Source of the DNA: Larus michahellis
Lineage: Eukaryota > Chordata > Aves > Charadriiformes > Laridae
Assembly (NCBI RefSeq): GCF_964199755.1
Contig: NC_133911.1
Location: 558,001 to 622,000 of the forward strand
Reading direction: 5' to 3'
DNA: 64,000 nt
Positions within the stretch are counted from its first letter, which is position 1, and every line of letters starts with the position of its first letter. The notes under the pieces are model-generated. The model saw nothing but the letters and a program-made list of their open reading frames with translations. It was not told the DNA's origin and did no database searches. Below, in pieces: positions 20,600 through 30,889 of the stretch. A program made the position numbers and the translations under genes.

Positions 20600-22600
20600 A
20601 GGAACCTCTCTTAGACCAAAACATACCTACCAGAAGACATTATTTCAACAATGAAGGAATAATTTTACTTCTATTTCCAAATGACAGAATGCTTCTTCGG
20701 AAAACTGAGAAGTCATTTAGCTGAAACTAGTTCCTCATCTTCCCCTCCTAGGGAAGCCAACAGCAAGCTTCCTCTGGACTTCAGAGTAGTTTCAAATCAT
20801 AGGAGAAAGCACTCCTAATGATGGAAACAGAAGCTTTCACAGAAGTCATATCCTGAAACCTACCCCTAGAGCTCTTCCCCAAAGGAAAACCTAATCGTTA
20901 TGCAGGCACCTGCCAAGAAAGGCCTGCACTGGGACTTTTTGATGGAGAAGGAGCTCAAACAGTACTGAGGCCCAGACAAACAACAGGGAGATCACACCAG
21001 CTGCGGTTCTAGAAGCCCAAAGCAGCTGTTTCTACCTGCTGAACGGAGTCATACAGGGTGTTCTTTCTGCTCCAGATCTCAAACCACTGGACCGAGATTT
21101 CAGAGATATGGGATAAGCAACAGTGGCTCCACAAAAAGGCTGATTGCTACACCTGTGCTGAACGGAGGGCTGTGGCAGTTCTGCAGAAGATTACAAGTGG
21201 CAGCACCTCTCCTAGAAAGAGACTGCATATATGAGGACAGCAACCAATGCATTTATTCACAAATTCTGCAAGCCTGCAGAGGTCAATTTGAACATGCACA
21301 ACAGCTGTACAATGCAAAAAGAGGAATAAGTCCTCTTGTAGTATTTTGTGAATATTCTTTGGCTGTTAGAAGAGAAGCACTGACATCTGCCTTCTGAATA
21401 GACTGTCCTTGCATGTATAAATAGAGATACGCTTGTTTTCAATCTGCCTGTTAAGTGCACCGTGCAGACAGCTCCCGCCATCCAATAACAGGCTGATGCA
21501 AGAATGAATTCTCCTTACAAGTCAATCAGTTCACTTTTAAATGGATCAACTGAAGATTGGCAATAGCTTGGTGAAGCAAGGCTTTTTTCAGTAGAGGACA
21601 CTTATCACAGTACATATTTGTATTTGGTTCCTGAAGTATCCCACGAGCTTGGTCACCATGTCAGAGAATTAGTGGAAGTGTGCTTACATACGGCAGAGTA
21701 CGTTGCTGAGTCAGTTCTGTGAAGGGACCGATACCAGTTGGCTTTAATACATTTTCAGCTTCCACGAAAAGAGGGGTCAATGGTCTCATCTACAGCGGGT
21801 GTATCCTCGTTTCTTCAATTAGCTAGTTCGGTAGGCCAAGCACTTCATGGAACTTTTGTTTACTGCTATTATCACACAGTATTGTGCTCCAAAGGAGCGC
21901 CTGTACTGCTTTGAAAGGATGAGTCAATAAAATCTAACATACTTTCAGTCATTAATCTGATGATACAGACTGCCTGATGCCTTCTCTAAATGCTTTTAGA
22001 TGCTTTGCTCTAAAAGCAGTGCAGGGATTTTTGCATTTTCACATGAAAACACCCTTAGGAAAGCTTCAATAAGCATCTGTGTCACTAATACACCAAGTTT
22101 AAAATTTTATACCCATTCTACAAAGGTCAAAGTGCAACACAACCTTCCTAGAGGAGCATCTTGTCACTGCACAACAAGAATGATGCTCTTTAAAATATGA
22201 AAGATATTCCTTCTTTAACGTCACCTTTAGGCAACACCACCTTTAACAGAACCTAGTGAAGCAGATACTTCTTCACGGAGTTGTGATTACATATGGAAAC
22301 AAAGAAACACACTTTGTAAAAATGCTATTACGTATATTACCGTAATACTTTATAAGGTAATATATTTACGAGCATCAATTTTTTACCTAAAACTTTGCTT
22401 TTGGTTTCTCAACTGCCATAACAGAATCTCTGTGTTTGGCCTATTTCAAAACATTTTTTCTCCTGGTGATAATAATTGGGCCCATCACAGTTTATTGCCA
22501 TCTAACGTTCTGGTTTTAAGGCTCTGTTTTACACAGACCCAGACGTTACAGAAGTGACATCAGCCAGGCAGCCATTCAGCCTGCTGTCATTTGTCAGGCT
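20600..22600. other. No recognised gene
   Basis: AT-rich sequence with only short chance frames. The missing first exon of the RBBP6-like gene could lie here, but I could not find it. Confidence 0.4.
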
Positions 22601-22639
22601 GGAAGTTCATTAGCAACTGAAGACAAATTCAGAGACCCT

Positions 22640-23230
22640 TCTGCAGCAAAGCTCTCAGAGTGATAAGACCAATGTTTACAGTTTGTGCCAAGGACTGGTA
22701 CATGGAGACACTCTTTCTTATACTTATTGCTATAACAGCCAAGGTCAGCTAATTTCATTATTTGCCCCATTGTAGGGTCAGAAATGCAAAAGCATAGAGG
22801 GGTCCCACCTGCAGGGAGGAGCGGACAGGACAGGTGACCAAAAATTTACCAACAGGGGTATTCCATCCCATCTGCCCCATGCTTAGTATAAAAGCTGAGG
22901 GATCAAAGGCCCAACTCCCTTTTCTTCAATTGCCGAATTCTGAGGAGGACCCTGTCTTGATTCCGATCTGTGTGATCCTGACTCCAGCTCTGGAATCCAG
23001 TTCCCACCCATCGCTGTGTCCAGTCTGGGACTTCCCCAGTGCCTGCCAGTGACGTCATCCTGGGAGCTTAATACAGTTTTGTATATACCGTATCTATTTC
23101 ATTATTTTCTTTTATATTTTATTATTAATATTTCATTAAAGTAGTTTCGTTTCTTCTAAACTTGTAAATCTCTTTGTCTCTCCTCCTCCTTTCCATGTAC
23201 GAGAGGCTGGGGGTGAGCAGCTGTCACCGG
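22640..23230 (+). repeat. Old solo LTR, same family as the 44.2-45.0 kb LTR
   Basis: The segment GTTTGTGCCAAGGA...TATTGCTATAACA, the CAGGTGACC block and GTATAAAAGCT-GAGGGATCAAAGG recur on the opposite strand at 44.6-44.8 kb. A TATA-like TATAAAAG sits at about 22888. A T/A-rich region with ATTAAAG follows at about 23135. The element reads on the plus strand. Its ends are blurred by divergence and no internal region flanks it. Confidence 0.6.
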
Positions 23231-23239
23231 CCATGGGCC

Positions 23240-25260
23240 AATTTGGCCAAAACCATGATAACCTGTTTGCAATCTGAGTGAAAGGGATGGGCTTTGGCAT
23301 GCTTTCTTGGTACTTGTAACATCACCAAACGAATGCTTTAAGTGAAATTGTGGTACTGGCGAAAGAGGCGACTGGTGTAGGAGAGATGAGACCTTGAGCA
23401 ATATCAGCACATGTGTGTGGGATCACTCCTGGCAGTCTGGGTATGGCGTGTCCATATCTCAGCAGGCCTGAGAAAGCATGTTCTTCTTCATTATACCTTC
23501 ACCATTTCAGCCTTTGGTTACTAAAAATTAGAGAAACTAGTCCAATTTGCAATACGATACAGTCAGTCCATAGACGAACCAAAGCCTGCAGTTGAAGGCC
23601 CCTGCTCTACCAGAGAACAAAATGCTCAGCCACCTCATTGAGACCTAATCAGCCAAACCCAAACAATACTTTGTCCTGTGCATTTTGAGCCCTTTTAACT
23701 CAAGTGTCTGGCACTTCCCTTTGATGCAATTATGGAGATTATTTTTTTTTTACAGCCCTGTGTTATGTCCAGCCCTTCCTGCCACTTTGGGGATATTTGC
23801 TTTACCTTTTCTGAGCAATTCCACTCAAACCTTCAGGGAATGGTTGACATATCATGCCTTTGAGCCTCTGTATCTGGGTGCTGAGGGCTCTTGGGAGGGA
23901 AATCTCCCAACTACCTCTCCTCAAGAAGATGAATCAGCAGTGTCATCATCAGCCTTGATGTTGGCTCTTGGTGAGATATCAGATAAAGCTTCCTTTCTAA
24001 AAGCAGCAGTTTCAGTGTATGTCTCCATCCACTCGAGAGAGAGGTGCGGTGTTTGTGCATCTGTCACAGCATGAGAGAGACAGAGTCATCTCTGGTGAGG
24101 GACCAGAACAGCAGTCAGACAGGCTGGCAGATAGAACAACTACAAATCCAAATTTCTTGCACAACCTTTTCCTGTGTTGAAAAGCCATCAGAAGCTGCAA
24201 AGAAATCATCAGGGTAGGTAACATTGTGGTGCTGTTGAGAGTAATTAATAAGGTAATGTGAAGAGGGGAAAATGAAGGTTTTCACTTGTGCTGTCACCAG
24301 ATGCGCTTCTGAAATTGTCTGTGTTGGTACATGAATGAATGTGTAACAAGTGAATTATTGCTCATCCAGAGGAAGGTTTTGTTCATATCAGCCCTTTAAA
24401 AGAATTTTTAATTGTGGGGTAGGTACCATTCATCAATATTACAGCTTGAAAGCCTCACAGAAACTTACACACACATTTCTAGGGAAAAAAACTCCACCCA
24501 ACAACTAGCGTGTTTAAATATGTTTTTTCTACCGACGCAGTGTAAGCAATATCTCTGAGTTATGTAGGACTTCTGTGGACATCCCTGGATATATGTATCC
24601 AGAGATACAAGCAGAAGAGCAAATATTTCTGTCTCTATCCCTCTCCTGTAGAAGAAAGAGAAAGAAAAGAATTTTTTTCTCTATTAAACATTTCAGAATT
24701 TAAGTTCATACATTATGCTATATTGATATAAAAGGGTATTATTATAGAATGAGCTTAGTATAACTAGAAAGGTACGTATTTTTATGTATGTGACTAAAAC
24801 TTTCTATATAAAATATATCTGTACATTTATGTCACAAAATCTGATCCAATGGGGATCCCATTGGATGACCCACTTGGTCATTTTCTGTGCTGGTTCTGGT
24901 TCATGCCCTGATCCTATACTTAAGTTGGCATATTTTGCAAAAGAAAAGCAGAATAAAATAGCTTTCAGGGGAATAAAAAATTACTAGTGCAATCATTCTA
25001 AGTCCATGTAATCCATCATGTACTATAAAAAGGGACTTATAAAAAGGGACTAGCAAAGATTTGGATGATTGCGATGCCCTTGGTATTGATGTGATTGTGG
25101 CTGGTGTAATATAAAGGCTGTGTGAGTGTGCTGAAGCACTAGAGCCCAACGTGCAATGGATGCAAAGCAGCAAAGAGGACAGAAGGAACAGGTATCTAAA
25201 TTACTGGACTGCTGGCATGGGGAACACTGGCACTCAGACTGGAGGTGTGTATGTGTGTAA
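23240..25260. other. No recognised gene
   Basis: There are short open frames only (the longest is 129 codons at 23685-24074) and no protein motif I recognise. Confidence 0.4.
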
Positions 25261-25263
25261 ATA

Positions 25264-25432
25264 TCATAGAATCATAGAACAGTTTAGGTTGGAAAGGCCC
25301 TTAAAGCTCACCCAGTTCCAACCCCCCTGCCATGGTCAGGGACACCTTACACCAGACCAGGTTACTCAAAGCCCAGTCCAGCCCGTCCTTGAACACCTCC
25401 AGGGATGGGGCATCCACAACAACAAAATTGTA
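25264..25432 (-). mobile_element. CR1 LINE 3' fragment
   Basis: The plus strand reads ATAGAATCATAGAA-CAGTTTAGGTTGGAAAGG, the reverse complement of a CR1 3' end, followed by CR1 3' UTR-like sequence ending CAGGGATGGGGCATCCACAAC. It lies just upstream of the olfactory receptor. Confidence 0.85.
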
Positions 25433-25555
25433 CTATAAAGTTTGACACGTTACAATACTGGAAGATCTTCTGAACAAAATGGAAGGAAAAAATATTAGAG
25501 GTCAAGAGATTTCAGTGCAGAAAGACACACAACTCGTGTGTGTGTGTGTTATTTT

Positions 25556-25655
25556 ACAAGATTACAGAATGGCTGAGGTTGGAGGGGACCTCTGGATGTG
25601 ATCTTGTCCAACCCCGCTACTCAAGCAGGGCCACCTGGAGCTGGTTGCTGGATTA
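25556..25655 (-). mobile_element. CR1 LINE 3' end fragment
   Basis: The plus strand reads GATTACAGAATGGCTGAGGT then TGGAGGGGACCTCTGG, a reversed CR1 tail. An in-frame ATG inside it (25598) extends the olfactory receptor frame upstream by 40 codons, probably by chance. Confidence 0.75.
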
Positions 25656-25717
25656 CTTGTGTTAACCATCTTTCCACCTTCCCCCAGGCTGTTTTCTCCT
25701 TCCCCAGAGAATCTTTC

Positions 25718-26665
25718 ATGGAAAATGCAGTTATGTGGAATCACTCATCCACCACAGAAGTCACCCTCCTGGGATTCAGCCATCACCCTGGGCTGCAGGT
25801 TCCTCTATTCCTGCTTTTCCTGATGATCTACATCATGACCATGGCTGCAAACATCTCCATTGTTGTGCTAGTGGTGGCTGACTGGCACTTTCATACCCCC
25901 ATGTACTTTTTCCTTGGCAACTTGTCCTGCCTAGAGGTCTGCTACAGCTCCACCATCCTGCCCAGGCTGCTGGCCAGCTTCTTGGCAGGCAACAGGGCCA
26001 TCTCCATTCACTGCTGCATCCTGCAGTTCTATTGCTTTGGTTCTCTGACAGCAGCAGAGTGTTGTCTCCTGGCTGTGATGTCACTGGACCGCTACGTGGC
26101 CATCTGCAGACCGCTGCACTATGCAGCCTTGATGAGAGTTAGGTCCTGCCTGCACCTGGCAGCCGGGTCATGGATCAGTGGGTTCCTGTCCACCATTGCC
26201 AACACCTACTGGATGTCAGGCATGGCCTTATGTGGTCCCACTGATCTCGACCATTTCTTCTGTGATTTCACCCCTCTGTTAAAACTGTTCTGCTCTGACA
26301 CCAGCCTGATGGCTCTAGTGACATTGCTGCTTTCTGCTTTGTTCACTCTGCCCCCCTTCCTCCTCACACTCACCTCCTACATGTGCATCATCACAGCCAT
26401 CCTGAGAATCCCATCCTCCACTGGTCGGCACAAAGCCTTCTCCACCTGCTCCTCCCACCTCATTGTGGTCACCCTCTACTATGGAACCATCATCTTTGTG
26501 TATGTCCTTCCAGATACTGACACGCTGAGGCCCCTGAACAAACTCTTCTCTCTCTTTTATACTGTCATCACTCCTTTTGCTAATCCCTTGATCTACAGCC
26601 TGAGAAACCGTGAAGTCAGGGAGACCCTGAGGAGAGCTTTCACTGTTAGGGTCTGCACTGCCTAG
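25718..26665 (+). CDS. Olfactory receptor (class II, family 11/6-like), intact
   Basis: A seven-pass G-protein-coupled odorant receptor of olfactory neurons, encoded without introns. The chosen ATG gives 315 residues, the usual length; the frame is open from 25598, but the extra 40 residues come from a CR1 fragment. Seen in order: an N-glycosylation site NHS near residue 8; LHTPMYFF-type motif (FHTPMYFF, about 58-65); MSLDRYVAIC at 121-130, a variant of MAYDRYVAIC that keeps the DRY core; the paired Cys of extracellular loop 1 (about 99-100) and loop 2; KAFSTCSSH at 239-247; and NPLIYSLRN at 289-297. There are no stops or shifts. The CYSSTILPRLLASFL segment suggests family 11A-like, but subfamily naming by eye is uncertain. 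The nearest other receptor is a broken copy at 36 kb on the opposite strand. Confidence 0.93.
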   Translation: MENAVMWNHSSTTEVTLLGFSHHPGLQVPLFLLFLMIYIMTMAANISIVVLVVADWHFHTPMYFFLGNLSCLEVCYSSTILPRLLASFLAGNRAISIHCCILQFYCFGSLTAAECCLLAVMSLDRYVAICRPLHYAALMRVRSCLHLAAGSWISGFLSTIANTYWMSGMALCGPTDLDHFFCDFTPLLKLFCSDTSLMALVTLLLSALFTLPPFLLTLTSYMCIITAILRIPSSTGRHKAFSTCSSHLIVVTLYYGTIIFVYVLPDTDTLRPLNKLFSLFYTVITPFANPLIYSLRNREVRETLRRAFTVRVCTA

Positions 26666-26669
26666 ACAG

Positions 26670-28755
26670 TTCTCTTCCAGCTCCTACGCCCTCCTCCCTG
26701 ATCATTCCCACTGTGTCCACACCAGTAGATGTGCAATTACCTTCCAGAAGTGTTGACCAATGGACCAGCAAAAACAGTATTGCCAGTACCATACTGCAGG
26801 TCTTAAGCTAACTGTTGCTTACACTACATTTTCTGTATGTAAGGTCCCAGTCCTAGCCTGTAAGGCTTATCAACTTCTTATGGAAACTTGTGTCAACCGG
26901 AGCTGGGGACTAGGTGTCTCTTGTTATGATGTGAAGTGTAAGCGTCATCCCAGGACTATAAACTGCCCACTGGTGGGCAGGTACTGTTCACTGAGGAAGT
27001 CTAACCTTGAGAGGTGGATGAAGATTGCTTTGAGGATAACCAAGCAAGTTCCTCAAAAAGGAAAAAAAAACCCAACCCTAAAACTGAGACTGGAAAAGGC
27101 CAGCCATAGCCTGCAAAACCAGAACCTTCCATCACTGTACAGTGCGTGGTGCAGATGGCAGAGGCCAGAGGCTGAGAACTCCCTACAGGCTCAAACTTCT
27201 TATAAAAAGACAAAAATCATGAATTTCAGAAAGGAGTGAGATTTACACGATGGGGGCTGCTTTTACTAAATTGCTGTGGGTATTGGGAGGTGTGAGCACA
27301 CGAGGAGCCCTTTCTGTCTTCTTCAAGAGCCCTGGCACTTCATTCACATACCCTGCCTGCCTCCTTCAACACCCTGATAGTCGACGATGGGCTGTCCCTT
27401 TCCCCACATGCCTTCTCCAGGCACCCTGCTCTTCAAGTGCCTTCTTTCCTGCCAGCCAGCTGGCCAGGAGAGTGGAGTGGTATGTATGTGTGTCTGGATA
27501 TGTCTCTGAGGTTATGCTTTCTTCCCCCTAAAAATTCTGTGCATTTCTCCTCTCTAGTGATTTAACCAAAAATAAAAACTTATTGTGAGTAAGCACAGTT
27601 TGGCTAGTTCCTATTTGGACATTCATCTCCAAGACCTTTTGCAGAAGCCATTCCTGCCTTTCCATCATGGTGATGGAAAGCACACCAAGGAAATGCATTC
27701 AATGCATTGTACAAGGCGAGGGGACAGAGGCATGAAGAGGGGAGTGCTCTACTTTGCTCTTAATACAGTTGGGCTTTTCTTACTGCAGCTGAGGGTCAGG
27801 CTTTACCACTTCATTCAGCTAGGATTTCTGTCCAGTAAAGGACGATCATCCGCTGAGTTAAGCATGTCACTCCACACAAGCACCAATAGACACTTATCTA
27901 CAGCCACTTCTTTCTCTAGCAGTAATAGAATGGGACGGCAGCACATATTGGGTAGTGTGCAGGATGCCCACCGCTCCTCTTGACTGTTGCTGGGCCACCC
28001 CGAGTCATGCATTTTCCCTCCATCCAGAGACCTCTGAGTCAGCGCTGTAAGTAAGACCTAAGACAAAAAGCAAGCTGTGAATCAGAAGAGGCAGGGATTG
28101 AAACAAGCGGACCGTGAGGGCTGTGAGGATGCTGATGAAGATAGGAGTACAAGGCAGCATTTGTGAGCTCAGTGAAGAGCATCCAAGGGCTGTTTGGGCA
28201 GTTTCATGGTCTTGTGGGAATTGACCTCTGGGGTGGTAGTGGGAGCAATACACAGAACTGTGTTCAGCTTCCACTTGCTACTTGACTAAAGTCAAGTAGC
28301 CTCCCAAAGGAGGGTTGTAAACAGGCATCAATCAAGGACACAACAGCATGCAGGGCAGACTATTGGGCAGGGCCTATGCAGAGGGGCCAGGACACCACTT
28401 GGGCAGCGGTTCTGGACTCAGCTCCTACTTCTGCTGGGAACAGCTCTTGGCAGAAGCAGCAGTTTGTGCAGGAGGGCACATAGAAGGATGAGGAGCTGGA
28501 AGGGGTGGAAACTTTGCTGAAGACAGCATTGAACTCAAAGGCATTTATGGGCATTTATGTGACACATCACAGGACGTGGTTTCCAGAACTGACTAGATGA
28601 ACAATCCCCAGGGACGTCAGAAAACTAAACTCAGACAAAGCTGCAGAGGCAAGATGCAGCTGCCCAGGTCTCAGTCTGCAGGGGGGGCCTGCAGCCTGTT
28701 ATTGAGGCTTAGGCGGGCAAAAAACAGTGTCTTTGTTTGCAGGATATGTGCTCTC
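26670..28755. other. No recognised gene
   Basis: The longest frame is 159 codons (26760-27239, plus), without a known motif, signal sequence or repeat pattern. It may be chance. The rest is short frames. Confidence 0.4.
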
Positions 28756-28759
28756 ATTG

Positions 28760-30880
28760 TGAAGCTGAGTAATGGAACAGGCTGCCGAGGGAGGTGGTGG
28801 AGTCTCTGTCTCTGGAGACATTCAAAACCATGTTTTAGCGCCTTTCCTCCAAGCTCAAGGTTGGTGCATCCCTATGAGTAAGAAATCAAGGAAAGGAGGT
28901 AGGAGACCCTGCATGGAGCAAGGAGCTTCTGGAAAAACTCAAGTGGAAGAAGGAAGTTTACTGAATGTGGAAATGGGGACTGGCCACCTGGGAGGAATAT
29001 AGGAGCACTGTCAGAGTATGCAGGGATGCAACGAGGAAGGCTAAGGCCTGCTTGGAATTAAATCTGGCAAGGGATATCAAGGACAACAAGAAGGGCTTCT
29101 TCAAGTACATCAGCAGTAAAAGGAAGACTAGAGAAAATGTGGGCCCACTGCTGTACGAATTAGGTGCCCTGGTGATGGAGGATGCAGAGAAGGTGGAGTT
29201 ACTGAATGCCTTCTTTGCTTCAGTCTTTCCTGCTAAGGCCGGCCCTCAGGAATCCCAGACCCTGGACATGAGAGAGTCTGGAGAAAGGAAGACTTTCCCT
29301 TGGTCAAGGATGATTGTGTTAGAGATCATTTAGGCAAATTTGACACCCACAAATCCATGGGCCCCAATAGGATGCACCGTCAAGTGCTGAGGGATTTGGC
29401 AGATGTTATTGCGAAGCTGCTCTCCATTATCTTTGAAAGGTCATGGACAACAGCAGAGATGCCTGAGGACTGGAGGAAAGCTAATGTCACGGCAGTCTTC
29501 AAAAAGGGCAAGAAGGAGCACCTGGGAAGCTACAGGCCAGTCAGCCTCACCTCCATCCCTGGAAAGGTGATGGAACAGCTCATCCTGGATGTCATCTCTA
29601 AACATGTGGAGGAAAAGAAGGTTATCAGGAGTGGTCAACTTGGATTCACCAAGGGGAAATCATGCTTGACCAATCTGACACCCTTCTATGATGGCATGAC
29701 TGCCTGGGTGGGTGGGGGGTGAGCAGTGGATGTTGTCTACCTTGAATTCAGCAGGGCTTTCAGCACTGTCTCACACAACATCCTCATAGGTAAGCTTAGG
29801 AAGCGTGGGTTAGATGAGTGGACGGTGAGGTGGATTGAGAACTGGCTGAATGGCAGAGCTCAAAGCGTTGTGATCAGTGGTGCAGAGTCCAGTTGGAGGC
29901 CTGTAGTTGGAGCGGTGTTCCCCAGGGGTCAGTACTGGGTCCAGGCTTGTTCAACATATTCATCAATGACCTGGATGAGCAGACAGAGTATATCCTTAGC
30001 AAGTTTCTGATGATACAAAACTGCGAGGAGTGGCTGACACAGCAGAAGGCCGTGCCGCCATACAGAGAGACCTGGACAGGCTGGACAGTTGGGCAGAGAG
30101 GAACCTTATGAAGTTCAACAAGGACAAGTGTAGGGTGCTGCACCTGGGGAGGAATAACCCCATGCACTGCTACAAGTTAGGGTCTGACCTGCTGGAAAGC
30201 AGCTCTGCAGAGAGTCCTGGTGGAAAACAAGTTGCCCGTGAAGCAGCAATGTGCCCTTGTGGCCAAGAAGACCAATGGTCTCCTGGGGTGCATTAAAAAG
30301 AGCGTGGCCAGCAGGTTGAGGGAGGTCATCCTCCCCCTCTACTCTGCCTTGGTGAGGCCGCATCTGGAGTACTGTGTCCAGTTCTGGGCTCCCCAGTTCA
30401 AGAAGGACAGGGAACCACTGGAGAAAGTCCAGTGGAGGGCTACAAAGATGACCAAGGGAATGGGCCATCTCTCTTATGAGGAAAGGCTGAGAGACCTGGG
30501 GCAGTTTAGCCTGGAGAAGAGAAGACTGGGAGGGATCTTATCAATGCTTATAAATATATAATGGGTGGGTGTCAAGAGGATGGGGTCAGACTCTTTTCAG
30601 TGGTACCTGGTGACAGGACAAGGGGCAATGGACACAAGCTGAAGCACAGGAAATTCCATCTGAACATGAGGAAAAATTTCTTTCCTTACTCCAGAGGTGA
30701 CAGAGCACTGGAGCAGGTTGCCCAGAGAGGTGGTGGAGTCCCCTTCTCTGGAGCTATTCAAAACCTGCCTGGATCCATTCCTGTCCAACATGCTCTGGGT
30801 GAACCTTCTTTCACAGGGGTAGGGGATTGACTAGATCATCTCCGAAAGTCCCTTCCAACCCTGATCATTCTGTGGTTCTG
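28760..30880 (+). mobile_element. CR1 LINE, broken reverse transcriptase and 3' UTR
   Basis: A small CR1 3'-like scrap at about 28771-28830 precedes a longer element. From about 28965 the frames give ATRKAKACLELNLARDIKDN, then FFKYISSKRKTRENVGPLL, then the reverse transcriptase core: the WRKANVTAVFKKG and SYRPVSLTSIPGKVMEQ segments (29300-29722), VDVVYLEFSRAFSTVSHNIL (29726 on) and [19 protein letters not shown] (about 29915). Here the second catalytic motif region is degenerate. At least four frame changes split the polyprotein (29333, 29722, 29890 and about 30290). The 3' part (30300-30880) holds the CR1 3' end, with ACCAAGGGAATGGGCCATCT-type sequence, and stops near TTCTGTGGTTCTGTG. The endonuclease half is missing (5' truncated). 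Confidence 0.9.
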
Positions 30881-30889
30881 TGAAAACAA

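Noticed and set aside
22325-22375. AT-rich palindromic stretch with TATTACCGTAATA
   Set aside because: A short hairpin-like sequence in AT-rich DNA; nothing suggests a regulatory or replication role.
26760-27239. 159-codon frame after the olfactory receptor
   Set aside because: No motif, no start context or splice support, and composition resembles its surroundings.
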